A stretch of 64,000 bases of DNA. It comes from Daucus carota subsp. sativus. Its lineage: Eukaryota > Streptophyta > Magnoliopsida > Apiales > Apiaceae. The notes beneath the pieces are model-generated. The model searched no databases and was not told the origin of the DNA. It saw nothing but the letters and a program-made list of their open reading frames with translations. The position numbers were made by a program, and so were the translations under genes. The stretch is taken from NCBI RefSeq assembly GCF_001625215.2, contig NC_030386.2:22538545-22602544 (forward strand), read 5' to 3'. This document shows positions 1 to 12,063 of this stretch, one piece after another (position 1 is the first letter of the stretch; every line of letters begins with the position of its first letter).

Positions 1-107
1 ATTCAGAGTTCTACGAGCACTAATTCAACTATGTAGTTCGTGTCTTCCTAGAGTGGTGTTACAGTTCTGTTTCAGGTTTAGTATTTTATTTCAAATATTG
101 ATTATAG

Positions 108-891
108 GCAAAGAACTTGCTGACTATACATCCCGAAGACAAAGTACCTGTGAAGAATGTTACCATCCGCAGGATCCCAAGGCAATTTTCTCATCAAAAA
201 TTTTTATCCCATCAAAATCCTTCTTTTTTGATCTGTTTTATTTGTAACTTCTATATTAGCTTACACTTAACTTCTTCTACATATTCTAGGGTTCCAGAGA
301 CCTTACCACTATATGACATTCTGAATGAGTTCCAGAAAGGTCACAGCCACATGGCTGTTGTTGTAAGACAGTGTGTCAAGGCAGAGAGTTATGCTGTAAA
401 TGAAAGCCCTACTAACAGTAAGATTTGGACTGCAGAGAATTGCTTTCACATATTTTGTTAAAGTATTTAACTAACTTTGATAGATTCTGCACATTGTTCC
501 AGTGAAGGATGTGAAAATAGATGTTGATGGTGAGAAACCGCCTTTAGAAAAAAGTTTGAAGACAAAAAGATCACTCCAGAAATGGAAGAGTTTCCCGAAC
601 AGCGGAAACAATTCATTCAAGGGGAGCAGAAGCAAGAAGTGGACAAAGGACATGTACTGTGACATCTTGCAAATAGATGGAAGCCCACTACCGAAACTTC
701 CTGAAGAAGAAGAAGCTGTTGGCATAATTACAATGGAAGACGTAATTGAAGAGCTTTTACAGGTAATATTACACCCGTGTTCTATTCAGTATTTTAAGAA
801 TATCATAGTTTCTGTCGGGATCAGTGCAATTATTTCTGTCATGCAGGAGGAGATTTTTGACGAGACAGATCATCATTTCGAAGATTCATGA
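108..891 (+). CDS. DUF21/CBS-domain (CNNM-like) membrane protein, C-terminal exons only
   Basis: These are the last four exons of a gene that begins left of the window: 108-181, 290-417, 503-762 and 847-891. Joined, they read AKNLLTIHPEDKVPVKNVTI, then RRIPRVPETLPLYDILNEFQ, KGHSHMAVVVRQC, a basic Lys/Ser-rich linker, and finally VGIITMEDVIEELLQEEIFD before the stop. This is the CBS-pair part of plant DUF21 domain-containing proteins, relatives of the CNNM/CorC transporters implicated in divalent-cation handling. The N-terminal DUF21 membrane segments are outside the window. The CBS pair is a cytosolic regulatory module that often binds nucleotides. The first visible intron has an unusual GC donor. 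Family assignment is strong; substrate and localisation cannot be read from this part. Confidence 0.88.
182..289 (+). other. GC-AG intron in the DUF21/CBS gene
   Basis: The exon ends in AG and the intron opens with GCAATT and closes with TTCTAG. Using this GC donor joins CCA-AG to G-GTT-CCA in frame and restores the family motif RRIPRVPETLP. No GT donor nearby gives that reading. Confidence 0.75.
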
Positions 892-2033
892 CATTTTATT
901 GGCTGATGTAATTGTATAAGTTTGTGTTTCTACTCCCACTTGAGGCTTATATAGAGTTAGTACTTGTAACATGAGCTTATCTGGAATTACTGGGAAAAGG
1001 AGTGCTGAGACCAGACAATTATCTATAAGCATTTCTGTCTAAACTTTTGTGCTCCAGAATTTACCGAAGTTTAAAGTTGATATACAACTAGAACACTCAA
1101 TTTGCTAAACCCCTGAAAATACTCGTGTGATTCCAACAGTGTATATTACACGTTCAATTTTTTTTGTTCGGACTAGAGGCGCCTAATTTGCGTCCCTAAA
1201 AACTTCGAAAGGTTTATATAAGACCGAATAAAAACCTGAAAAGGCTGGTTTATGGTTAATGAACTAGTATTTGGACAAGCATTTGAATACAGTATTACCT
1301 ACCAGCCAAATTTAAAATAACTCTCATTTCTGCCTGACATCCAAACTCAAAAAAAGCAGGATTTCATTTAACAGTTGGTAACTTGGGAGAGATTTCTTAT
1401 TTAAAATTGCTGTTTGTTGCCTTTGCAGCAGCGGAGAGAACACGACAAAAGACAAAAAAAAACTACATATTGGTGACACTCCATTGGTAAAAAATACATG
1501 GGAAAGCTGCTGCTACGGCTTCTAAATCTGATTAGATCTTTCTATAAACTCTTTGATTGTATGCTTTAGTACAACTGCAACTACAACATACCTGGTTTTC
1601 GGAAAGCTAAAGAATGTTACCCATGTAGGAACTGCAGAATTAATCAAAGTATGTTAATCAATGATCAAACACATGAAAGTACTATGTAAAACCAAAGACA
1701 CAATTACTACATGCAATCAAGTAAATACAATCAAGTAGCCATAATGAAGTAGTCTGTAATAACCAAACACACAAACATCATAGTTTCCAAACATCAGCAC
1801 TCAACTACTACATAAAATCAAGTGGGTTTAATCAAGGTATCATAAGATGATATGAATCAAAAACCCTTTTCACCAAGAAATCAAAATATGATGATAGGGT
1901 TTGTAACTAACTATGTTAACCACCTATCTAGTACCAATAACTTCCTATATCTAATTATACCAAGAGTAAGGGGCATCAACATTGATCAAGCAGCAATCCC
2001 TGCAGTATAAACCAAACTTAAAAACCAGAACCC
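892..2033. other. Intergenic spacer (3' flanks of DUF21 gene and B3 gene)
   Basis: No coding potential is seen. The left part is the 3' flank of the DUF21 gene. From about 1298 onward the sequence matches the block starting at 4012 and belongs to the tandem duplication that carries the B3 genes. The part closest to 2033 is probably 3' UTR of the minus-strand B3 gene. Confidence 0.6.
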
Positions 2034-3275
2034 TCATGCAGCAGCATTAGGACCAGGAGCAGGAGCCCGAGCCCGAACAGAGAAGACAAATCTGGACTTA
2101 GCCGTGCTCCAATAGAGGCCGATAGTGTCTCCCTTCTTGAGCCTCCTCTCTTTCACAAACTTGTTGCTCCATGCCCCGGCAAGAATATAACACTGGCTCG
2201 AAACCAGTTTCTTCAGCTTCAGTTCATACTCCTTCCCTCTTTCGTAGTCCCAGACCCTGACCACAACTCCTTCTCCCTGACCATCCAATACCTTAGCAAT
2301 CTCATCAATTCTCCCAGCATCTTCCCACACTTTGATAATATAATTCTGCACCATATCTTTCCGAAGCATGAGTCTACAGAGATGATCACAATCACTCTGT
2401 TCCAGCGTTTTCTTGATTTTCCAGGGATCATCCCCACTCTCGTTACCATCAACCGAAAGGCTCAGTTTCGTCGAAACCCCGAGAAATCTCTCTTCCTCCT
2501 CTTCTTCACGAGTGTAGAAACGGAACCCACGAATGTTTTTAGCAATCCTCATATTCATGACACATTCATAAGTACTCTTCTTGGGTTTCTTGAAAACAGG
2601 GGCATTGTTATTGGTGTAACAACTTAGACTACCAGCATCAAGATCTTCGACTTGCGGTTGCTTCCGTTTTCTTGATTTATCTCGATTTTCATTCGGATTC
2701 TTCATCGTCACTTTCTTCAAATTCATGTTTTCTCAGGGGGAGAGTAGATATTTTTGCGAGAAAAGAAAGAGAGCTCTGTGAGTGTAAGTATTGCTGTGTT
2801 GTAGAAATATAAAAGAATCGACAATGCATGTCTGATGCAACTGTATGGGTATTTATACATTGTGTTTATGGAAGCCGTACCTGTGGAACACATAATTTGA
2901 GTAGAGATTGGATTTTAATTAACGGATTTATGAGCAAGTAAAATCTTTGATATGAAGATTTGGAATTAATGTTTCTCAGAGTTTGTTTATGGAAGCTGTA
3001 CTTGTGAAACACACAGTTGGGCTAGAGATTGGATTTTGGTTAATGATATCACCAGCTGATACAAAAATTGGAATTATTTAACGCGTTAATAACAACGGTC
3101 AATTTCTGCCTGAGGTGAGAAAATATATTACACTTAATAGATTTTGGCGAGCGAAGAATAATTTACATCTTCATATTTTTAGGAACAATATAACTTTTAA
3201 ATATACAAAACTCATCAAGGGCCTTTTTTGTTTCATATTATTAGGGATTGTTCATCTCATTATCATATTTTCTAT
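1298..3275. repeat. Tandem duplication unit 1 (B3 gene and flanks)
   Basis: This stretch matches 4012-6085 in direct orientation, with small indels. The match covers the 3' flank, the whole B3 coding region, the 5' flank and about 500 bp further upstream (for example the shared GATTTTGGC and ACAAAACTCA stretches). It is a local gene duplication. Confidence 0.85.
2034..2726 (-). CDS. B3 DNA-binding domain protein, copy 1
   Basis: This single-exon gene encodes 230 aa. The N-terminal ~80 residues are basic and low-complexity (KSRKRKQPQ, FKKPKKSTYECV). Residues from about 103 (DPWKIKKTLEQSD) to 215 form a plant-type B3 domain of the At2g33720-like group, including IIKVWEDAG, VVVRVWDYERGKEYELKLKK and the C-terminal KGDTIGLYWSTAKSRFVFSV. 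B3 proteins bind DNA in the nucleus through a pseudobarrel fold; this subgroup is largely uncharacterised. The ATG opening MNLKKVTMKN is the first in frame and is conserved in the second copy. A tail of APAPGPNAAA ends the protein. It differs from copy 2 by 13 substitutions and a two-residue insertion. Both copies are open and may be functional. Confidence 0.87.
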   Translation of the reverse strand: MNLKKVTMKNPNENRDKSRKRKQPQVEDLDAGSLSCYTNNNAPVFKKPKKSTYECVMNMRIAKNIRGFRFYTREEEEEERFLGVSTKLSLSVDGNESGDDPWKIKKTLEQSDCDHLCRLMLRKDMVQNYIIKVWEDAGRIDEIAKVLDGQGEGVVVRVWDYERGKEYELKLKKLVSSQCYILAGAWSNKFVKERRLKKGDTIGLYWSTAKSRFVFSVRARAPAPGPNAAA

Positions 3276-4715
3276 TTTTAATTGCTATGATTTAATTCAT
3301 ATTATTTTCGATCATCTTTCGAGTTCAACTAGAAAATATATACACAACTGTCAAAAAATCTATTCTATTACTTGGTTATATTTTATAAATTTGAAGAGAC
3401 TCTTTCACGGAAACAACTCAAATTAGTCTGATTTAATTGGGACCTGATCCGATTAAAAAAAATTATATTTGACATGTAGAAAGCTCGAACCGAATTGACT
3501 CTTGATCGACAAATTTAGGTGGTAAATAATATGAGCAGCTTATTGAGAAACTCAGCTTAACTCTCGATTCGTTAACGAACCTGAGTTCGAACTTCAAATA
3601 TTATTTGATAAATTTATGGAGTCAAGAATCAAGTTTTATAGTTGTTGAACTCGATTTGGTAATCAATTCAAAGTCGGTTTGGTTTGTTAAACTCGAACCC
3701 GACTCGACACATTATATACGTTTAGATAGGGACAAAGCCATGTTTCAAAAAATGTGAGTGCGAATTTCTCTTGCGGGCTTATTCAATAAGAGTATATAAA
3801 TTTTAAGAATATTTCATGTGATATTTAAAAACATGAAATAATAAGAAAAATGAGTATAAGTATAATCTAATTTGATTTTATGATTAAATTCATAAAAATT
3901 TCAAGAATAAGTATTGATTTTAAACTTCTTTCATAATATATTCATAAAAAACATATTTTTCTTTCCAGCATATTTTCTTATTTTTTTTATATCCATCTCG
4001 ATTTTTAATTGTACCTACCAACCAAATTCAAAATAACTCTCATTTCTACCTGCTATCAAAACTCAAAAAAACCGTAGGATTTTCCAGGATTTACTTTTTT
4101 TTTTGTTTTTATTTGAAATGATTTCCAGGATTTACTTAACAGTTGGTTTAAAAGTTGGTGCTTGTTGCCTTTGCAGCAGCGGAGAATTGGTTAAAAAAAA
4201 ACTACATTTTGGTGACACTCCATTGGAAAAAATACGTGGGAAAGCTGCTGCTGCGGCTTCTAAAGCTGATTAGATCTTTCTATAAACACTTCGATTGTAA
4301 CTGCATAATTGACTGATTGTAATCAAAGTAAGTAAATAAATGATCAAACACATGAAAGTACTATGTAAAACTAAAGACTCAATTACTACTTGCAAATTGC
4401 AATCAAGTAAATACAATCAAGTTCCATAATGAAGTGTTCTGTAATAACCAAAGACACAAAAATCATAGTTCTCCGAACCACTCAACTGCTACATAAAATC
4501 AAGTGGGCATAATCAAGGTATCATAAGATGATATGAATCAAAAACCCTTTTCACCAAGAAATCAAAATATTATGATAGGGTTTGTAACCAAACTACATTG
4601 ACAACCTATCTAGTACTAATAACTTCCTATATCTACTTATACTAAGAATAAGGGACATCAACATTGATCAAGCAGCAACCTCAGTAGCATTAACCAAACT
4701 TAAAAACCAGAACCC
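2727..4715. other. Spacer between the two B3 genes
   Basis: The left part (to about 3275) is the 5' flank of B3 copy 1, matching 5403-6085. About 3480-3960 is AT-rich and matches 6125-6470 and 6550-7060. From 4012 the second duplication unit begins with the 3' flank of copy 2. No convincing gene is seen; the ~100-codon plus-strand frame at 3115-3426 has no recognisable domain. Confidence 0.6.
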
Positions 4716-6085
4716 TTATGCAGCAGCATTAGGACCAGGAGCCCGAGCCCGAACAGAGAAGACAAATCTGGACTTGGCCGTGCTCCAGTAAAGGCCAATA
4801 GTGTCTCCCTTCTTGAGCCTCCTCTCTCTCACAAACTTGTTGCTCCATGCCCCGCCAAGAATATAACACTTGCTCGACGCCAGTTTCTTCAGCTTCAGTT
4901 CATACTCCTTCCCTCTCTCGTAGTCCCAGACCCTGACCACAACTCCGCCTCCCTGACCATCCAATACCTTAGCAATCTCATCTGTTCTCCCAGCATCTTC
5001 CCACACTTTGATAATATAATTCTGCACCATATCTTTCCGAAGCATGAGTCTGCAGAGATGATCACAATCACTCTGTTCCAGCGTTTTCTTGATTTTCCAG
5101 GGATCATCACCACTCTCGTCACCATCAATCCAAAGGCTCAGTTTCGTCGAAACCCCAAGAATTTTCTCCTCTTCCTCTTCGTCACGAGTGTAGAAACGGA
5201 ACCCACTAATGTTCTTAGCGATCCTCATATTCATCACACATTCATAAGTACTCTTCTTGGGTTTCTTGAAAACAGGGGCATTATTATTAGTGTAACAACT
5301 TAGACTACCAGCATCAAGATCTTCGACTTGAGGTTGCTTCCGCTTTCTTGATTTATCTCGATTTTCGTTCGGATTCTTCATCGTCACTTTCTTCAAATTC
5401 ATGTTTTCTCAGGGGAGAGTAGAGATTTTGGCGATAAAAGATAGAGCTCTGTGAGTGTAGTATGGCTGTGTTGCAGAAATATAAAAGAATGAGAATGCAT
5501 GTATGATGAACTGTGTGGGTATTTATAGATTGTGTTTATGGTAGCTGTACTTGTGGAACACATAATTCGAGTAGATATTGGATTTTAATTTACGGATTTA
5601 CGAGCAAGTAAAATCTTGATACAAAGATTTGGAGTCAATGTTTTTCAGAGTTCGTTTATGAAAGTTGTAATTGTGAACACATAATTTGATTAGAGATTGG
5701 ACTTTAATTGATGGATTTATGAGCAAGTAAGATCTTGATACAAAGATTTGGAATTGATATTTTCGAAGTTTAACACGTTAATAATTAACGGTCAATTTTT
5801 GCTGAGATGAGAAAATATATAGCATACCCAGTAAAAATCAACCAAAACATCATGGAGTATTAGTTCAAACAATGGAATTTTAGCATATAATGAAGTTTGT
5901 TAATTTTGTAATGTTAATATGACATCAATTGAATAGGTAATAAACTAAATAGATTTTGGCAAACGAAGAATAAATTACAATTTTATTTTTTTGAATAACA
6001 AATGACAACTTTTAAGTACACAAAACTCACCGAGAGCCCTTTTTGTTTCATATTACCAGCGATTGCATTTCATATTCATACTTGG
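4012..6085. repeat. Tandem duplication unit 2 (B3 gene and flanks)
   Basis: This is the direct-repeat partner of 1298-3275. It has its own insertion of about 110 bp near 5826-5940 that is absent from unit 1. Confidence 0.85.
4716..5402 (-). CDS. B3 DNA-binding domain protein, copy 2
   Basis: This single-exon gene encodes 228 aa and is the tandem paralogue of the gene at 2034-2726, about 94% identical in protein. The B3 domain again runs from about residue 103 (DPWKIKKTLEQSD) to 217, with all blocks seen in copy 1. Differences cluster in the acidic region around residues 73-95 (EEEEEKILG versus EEEEERFLG; LWIDGDESGDD versus LSVDGNESGDD) and near the C-terminus, where one AP pair is missing. 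The frame is fully open, so the duplication is young or both copies are under constraint. The likely role is a nuclear DNA-binding protein of unknown targets. Confidence 0.87.
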   Translation of the reverse strand: MNLKKVTMKNPNENRDKSRKRKQPQVEDLDAGSLSCYTNNNAPVFKKPKKSTYECVMNMRIAKNISGFRFYTRDEEEEEKILGVSTKLSLWIDGDESGDDPWKIKKTLEQSDCDHLCRLMLRKDMVQNYIIKVWEDAGRTDEIAKVLDGQGGGVVVRVWDYERGKEYELKLKKLASSKCYILGGAWSNKFVRERRLKKGDTIGLYWSTAKSRFVFSVRARAPGPNAAA

Positions 6086-7491
6086 TATTTTAAAGTAGAT
6101 AAATTTTAAAAATATTTTATGTGTATCGAGTCGAGAATCAAGTTTTTTAGTTGTTCAACTCCATAATCAATTTGAAGTCGGTTCGATTTGTTAAACTCAA
6201 ACAAACTAGATAGACTATATACGATTAAATACAGTTAAATAGTGAGGAAGCCGAAAATCATAGAATGAGAGCTCGTGCACTTATTTAGTAAAAGTAGATA
6301 AATTTTAAAAATATTTTATGTGATATTTAAAAACATGAAACAACAAGAAAAATGAACATGGTCTGATTTTATGGTTAAATCGTAAAATTTTCAAGAAAAA
6401 TATTGTTTTTAACACTTTTTCATAATATATTCATAAAAATACTTATTTTTAGGGCCAAATATCAAATATTTGATTTAACTTATCATTATATCCAATTTTT
6501 TAACAAAAATATATATATATTTATAACTAATTTAACACTTGTTTGATAAATTTAGGTGATAAATAAACTAAACAGGTCGTTAAGATCTACTCTCGGTTCA
6601 TTAACGAATCTAAGTGCGTTAATAAACCTAAGTTTGAACACAAAATATTATTCCATAAACTTATGAAGTCGAGAATCAAGTTTTTTAATTGTTCGACTTG
6701 ACAATCAATTTGAAATTAGTTCAGTTTGTCAAACCCGAACACGACTCGATAGACTATATACAGTTAAGTAGTGAAGGTATCGAAAAAAAAAAAATCATAA
6801 AATGAGAAGGCAAATTTCTCTCGTGCACTTATTCAGTAAAAGTATACTATAAATTTCAAAAATATTTTATGTGATATTTAAAAACATGAAACAATAAGAA
6901 ATATAAATATGATCTGATTTTAAATTCATAAAATTTTCAAGAATAATATTGCTTTTAACACTTTCGTAATATATTCCTAAATAATACTTATTTTTGAGGG
7001 CCAATTTCAAATATTTGATAAAATTTATCATTATATTTTCAAATTTTTAACAAAAAATATAGATTTAATTTTATGTTAAATCCGGAATTTGGGTAATATT
7101 TCAATTCTAACCGTGTACATCAACATTCTGGAAGTCTGTTTTAGTAAATAAAAACATCCCGGAAGTCATTAATAGAAATGCATCCATTTTTTACCATGTT
7201 CTTTAATACTAAAATTATTTGCTGGAAAAACACGAAAAATTCTGGAAGTTTATTCAATGTTGCGAAAAGGTAAAAAACCCTAAAATTGAACAAGCGACGA
7301 AAAGACCATAAAATAACCTTGAACTGCAACGGCTAGTTTCAGATTCAGACAGAACAACGTTTAAACTTAAACACTCACAAGACTTCACAGCTGTGTTCTA
7401 AAACTACAAACAGACACAAGAATAGCTGTAGCGCTTCCCTGTTACACGCAAAACACACACAATTAAACACTTGATATTTCGCTTATCGAAA
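5403..7491. other. Spacer with AT-rich repeated segments
   Basis: To about 6085 this is the duplicated 5' flank of B3 copy 2. Two related segments follow, about 6125-6470 and 6550-7060, which resemble each other and 3480-3960 (shared GTGATATTTAAAAACATGAAA). From about 7070 the sequence is unique and leads into the TPXL promoter. Confidence 0.6.
7325..7335 (+). promoter_or_regulatory. MSA-like (mitosis-specific activator) motif upstream of TPXL
   Basis: TGCAACGGCTA matches the MSA consensus YCYAACGGYYA at 10 of 11 positions and lies 157 bp before the TPXL ATG. MSA elements are bound by MYB3R factors and drive G2/M expression, which fits a spindle protein. One motif can occur by chance. Confidence 0.45.
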
Positions 7492-10400
7492 ATGGAAGCT
7501 GCGCATTTATCGGTCCAGAGATTTCTGAAGACTATTACAGAAGAAGAAGAAAGGGAGGTTCAGCAACAAGGAGAAGTAGAAGAGCAAAATGATGAAGAGT
7601 TCTATGAAGAGATTGAGGCTCCTAAGTTTGTGGATTTCACCGCTTCCGATGACCCTTTTCGCCCCGATGATTGTTACTGGTTCTGCTTGCGTGTTGGTAA
7701 TTCTTGATTCCTGATCTTGCCCGGGTCTTATTCGAGTAATTGTTGAATACAAATGTGTGCTTGTGTTAAAAAGTTTAATATATGTATAGTAGCTTAGATC
7801 TTGTTCTAGTTATGTGATTCAAATAATTATGGATTTTATTTGTTTAAAAGTTTTTACGAAAATAGAGGTAAGGCATGCTTGCATCTTTGGCGTCGGGGGA
7901 TTCACCGGGTGTTAGTTGGTTTTCTTTTGACCTAGTAGCATACAATTTCGTTCAAAAACAGATTGGTATTTTCCTTGATCTTCTTCACATATTATTTGAG
8001 TTTACTTTTCTTCTTTTTTTGCTTTAAAGATTGTTTAACTTAAAGCCCAATCTTTTAGTGTTAGCTGACAATTATGTGATTAGATCTGAATCTGTTTGTT
8101 GAGATTACCATGAGAGACACATTGATAATTGATCAGTGCTTAATTTCTCATAACAAGGTCTCCTTTTTTGATCTTATTAGAAAAAAATAATATTTGAGGT
8201 TTAATTGAGCATCGTCTTTACGATTTGGTGATTTCAGGAATATCATTAAGTCTGCTGAATGATGCAAAAACAAAGTTGCTTGATTTATCAGTCCCGAGTA
8301 GTGAAAATTTCACTTGGGGTTATTAGTCAAGCTACATTCACATGATTTAAATTATCTAAAACTTGGCAAAGAGAAAGAATCGAGGTTTGATCAGCCTCTC
8401 TCTTTTGTTCAACTTGTGAACCAAGACTCTAAAGATAGCTGGGATTCACTAATACTTATCTATATCTTCATTAATTTCGTCCTTTCTTATACTGAAGTTA
8501 CTGATTAAACTCGAATTCTCTAGAGTCGAGGCTTAGATTTTGATCAAGGAGACTATAATTCTTTGATATAGCAAACATGAGTTTGGTTAGAATAGTGAAC
8601 CAAATAATTATATATATATATGTCATAAGTTTTACCTGTTGGTGCAAAATCCAGTACACAGTAGCTGAAAAATGCTTCTATCTTTATATTTTCTTCCCTG
8701 GTACACCAATGCTAATATTAGTTCACTGTTGGTGAATGCATAATTAATTTTATTCCTCCACATACACTATTGTTTTGTTTGAATCCTTACGTATTGTAAC
8801 TGGTTTTAGGATGTGACCGAAAACATGAGGAGGAACTGGACCCTGAAGAGATTTCAAAAAATTTTGTGCTTAGGGTATGTTATCTCCTTACTCATATTTA
8901 AAATGAACTTCGGATCAGTTAGTCCTGATTATATACTATCTGCGTAGGTAATGGCAGCAAGGAGTCCTAATATAAGACTTCGAAGAGCACTAAATGGAAG
9001 AAATAAGAGGTACACATTTAGCTCTGTATAAGTTGTTCTGATAGGTCGACTGATTCCTCAATTATAGTAGTCAAAGACTTTAGTTTTGCTCTCATTAACA
9101 TTATCTACCTTACTTGGTTTTGTAGTATGAAATGCCCACTTTCCGCTCCTGCGAAATCCTCAAGGTCTAGGTTACCAAGATTAGCTATGGTTTCATCCAT
9201 GTCTCAAAAGATGTTAGACACCAAGGAGAAAGTCGGAACTCATCCCAAGGTTAATTTGAGTTCAACACCAATGGTTAAGGGAAAGCAAGTTGCTTCCAAG
9301 TATATGACTACTCCAAGGAACAAGAGAAATGTGTCAAATCAAGCATCCTTTCGAAGTGTTCAGAACCCAAGACCAACTAAAGCTACAGTCCTTAAAAGTT
9401 GCTTGGTAGCAAAAACTCTAGTGTTTCACTCTCCTAAGAAAGCCATACCCACAGAAACTGCAGTGGAATTGCATACCCCTTTGACAAAGCTTTGTGAAGG
9501 GATGAAGAGGTTGGAGATAACAAGTCAGAGGAAGCGTCTGTTGGGGTATACTGGAAAACCGGCAAAGGGAAGCAAATGTACTCAGAATTCAGTAGCTATC
9601 GAATCCTCTAGAAAACAGCGCACAATTCAAGATGGCAAAAGTATGCCTTTATGTCATCAAAATTGCAAAGGGAAGGAGGCAAAATCCTTAAAAAAAGTCA
9701 AGAGCAATAAACAGATACCAACTGAGCAGTTTGAGAAAAATTCAGAAGATGCTTCCAGAAAAGAGAGGATTGACACAGAATCAAAGGATGGTTCGGCATT
9801 AGATACTCCAGTAAGAAAAGAAATTGCACAAGGTGAGGCTTTAAGAATGGGGAAAACATCTGAAGTTGTTGAGTCTGGAGATTCTAAAGAATGTATGTCG
9901 AAACACAGTTCAAACACAGTGATCAACTCTGCAGGAAATGAAACAAACTATTTGAGCAATCTAGACACAAAAGTAGTATTGAGTGATGAATCTGTATCCT
10001 GTCATGAAATAGCAGCTGAAAGAAACAAGCATTTAAAAACTGGAGTTTCTGTAAAAGAAGTATCAGTGGCGGAGGTGCAACTGCCTTCTGGAAGAAATTC
10101 AAACTCGTCGATAGGTAATGTAGGTGACATATGTTCTCTGGTGGATCCAGAAGGGGTTAATTTTCCCACATCTCATGCTCTTGTTGAAGAAGGGATAGAA
10201 GACAAGGACATAATAAATAAAGAAGATCGTACAAAAAAAGGTTCAAAGAATGAAATTATGATTGGTGATGATAAAGAAAATGGCCAAGCCCCTGACATGA
10301 ACGGGTACAAGGCTATGCATACTACTCTTCCGCATGGCAACACATATGCTTTTAAACTTTTATCTATTACACCAATTATGCACGTGATACTAACGAATTC

Positions 10401-11774
10401 ACTTAATTGCAGAGCTGTTAACCGTAACACTAATCATTCTAAGAAGAAAATACTTGGAAGGAAGCAGACACATGAAAATGACAAAAAAGTTAGAGGACCT
10501 AATCATATTATCTCATATTGTATTTTATCTATATGTAGTGCTTCAGTGCACTGACCCTGCTTTATTGGAACCGATGTAGGTTGTTCGAGAAGTAAAAGAT
10601 GGTCTCAGCACTGCAACCCCTGCTGCTCCAGATGTGAAAATCAAGAAGCCAAAGCCAACACATCCTAAACCTTTCAGACTAAGGACTGATGTATGCAGGA
10701 ATAATTTCACGTTAATCATAAATGTTTAAAGGAAGACACTTTCTGTTGGTGAATTTGAGAAGGCTGAGATTTATTATTGTTTTTTCAGGAGCGGGGTATT
10801 CTTAAGGAAGCGAACATGGAGAGAAAACTTCACCATCCTCAGATCCAAGCTGCAGCAGTTTCTGGTTTTCGAGGTGGAAACTCACAGAGAAGACGTGGAA
10901 ATGATACCAAAGTTAGTAATTTTCCTCGTATTCTATTTTAGTACTTCTACAAGATAACTTGAGATTAAGTTCTTCATTCATAATAAAAGATGAAAGCTTC
11001 TAATTCTGATAGAACAATTTTACGACAGGAAAATGAAAAATTATCAGCACAAAGCAACGGAAGCAATAATAATTTCGAATGTAATGATAAAGAATCATCA
11101 GAAGAAGTGCAAAAGGCTGCAGCTGTAAGTTCTTGTCACTAGTGTGTAATTTAAAGTTATATTTTTCCATAAATCTGAGGTTTATAAATTATGTTCTACT
11201 TTTAGGATCAACGTATGCAGTTAGTAAAAGTTTGCTCCTTCATTTTAACTTACAGAAGTTGAGCAGAACAGCTCGCCTGCAGACTATACGAGAGCAAGCA
11301 TGTAAAACTCCACAAAGACGTTTCAATTCGGTGCAGAAAAATCCGAATCATACAAGTTTCTCACAAAAAAATATCAACAATAATGAGAATAAAAAACCTG
11401 AAGATTGCATAAGAAAACTAAAATCACCTTCTCTGAGTCAACTTGTTAGGCCTGAAGGGTGAGGATTTTCAACTTGCATAATTGTTGACCTTGTTAAATG
11501 GCATATTCTTCAGAGACTAATTTTAGATATATGTTTTATTATGATTGCTTCAAGTAGGAAGCAGATGAATTCATTGAAACCCCAGGGCAATGGGCTTTGC
11601 GTAATAAAGGAAACATCAAAAGCTAAGTTAGCAGGGAAGCCATGTCAAAGTGGTATGGTCTCATCAACAAAATCAACAACTTCTGCTGCATTCAAGACAT
11701 CATCATCCAGGTGCCCAACTTTTCACACTGTTAGCGTATCCAAGAATCAGGGTTGTGCAAAGAAGATTAAGTAG
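7492..11774 (+). CDS. TPX2-like (TPXL) microtubule-associated protein
   Basis: Eleven exons give an open frame of 786 aa: 7492-7696, 8810-8874, 8948-9009, 9126-10304, 10413-10488, 10580-10690, 10789-10911, 11029-11124, 11206-11229 (an 8-codon micro-exon), 11256-11458 and 11558-11774. The N-terminus is acidic and holds EAPKFVDFT (residues 42-50), resembling the Aurora-binding region of plant TPX2/TPXL proteins. The middle is a long basic, Ser/Lys-rich disordered region. Residues about 555-582 contain HPKPFRLRTD followed by ERGILKEANMERKL, the TPX2-domain signature. TPXL proteins bind microtubules and activate Aurora kinase at the spindle. Orthology within the family is uncertain. The part from 10548 to beyond the gene is duplicated at 24.5 kb. 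Confidence 0.8.
10305..10412 (+). other. Exitron-like intron 4 of TPXL (length divisible by three, no stop)
   Basis: This 108-nt intron starts GTACAA and ends TTGCAG, with a branch-point-like TACTAAC. Its length is a multiple of three and it has no in-frame stop, so retention would add 36 residues rather than truncate the protein. The intronic translation is hydrophobic, unlike its flanks, which favours it being an intron. Confidence 0.6.
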
Positions 11775-12063
11775 GTTATTCCCGTTGTATCCTTGTTGTT
11801 ATCTGTATTAAGTTTTGTTGTTCATATATTGAATTACTGCAAGTCCTCGAAAGGTTTGATCTATAGGCTCATTTTTTCTGTATTATGCTTGGAAGCTTCA
11901 GCTTGAAGAAGAAAGACATGTTGTCGTAGAAAGTATATATAATTTGTTCACTTCCTTCAAATTGTGTAGTGCCTTTTTCAGAATTTCTGTTTGTATGAAC
12001 TTTCTACGAAGGAATGTGTTTGCAAAGGACATCTCAGACCATTTTACATACAGCAAAAAAATA

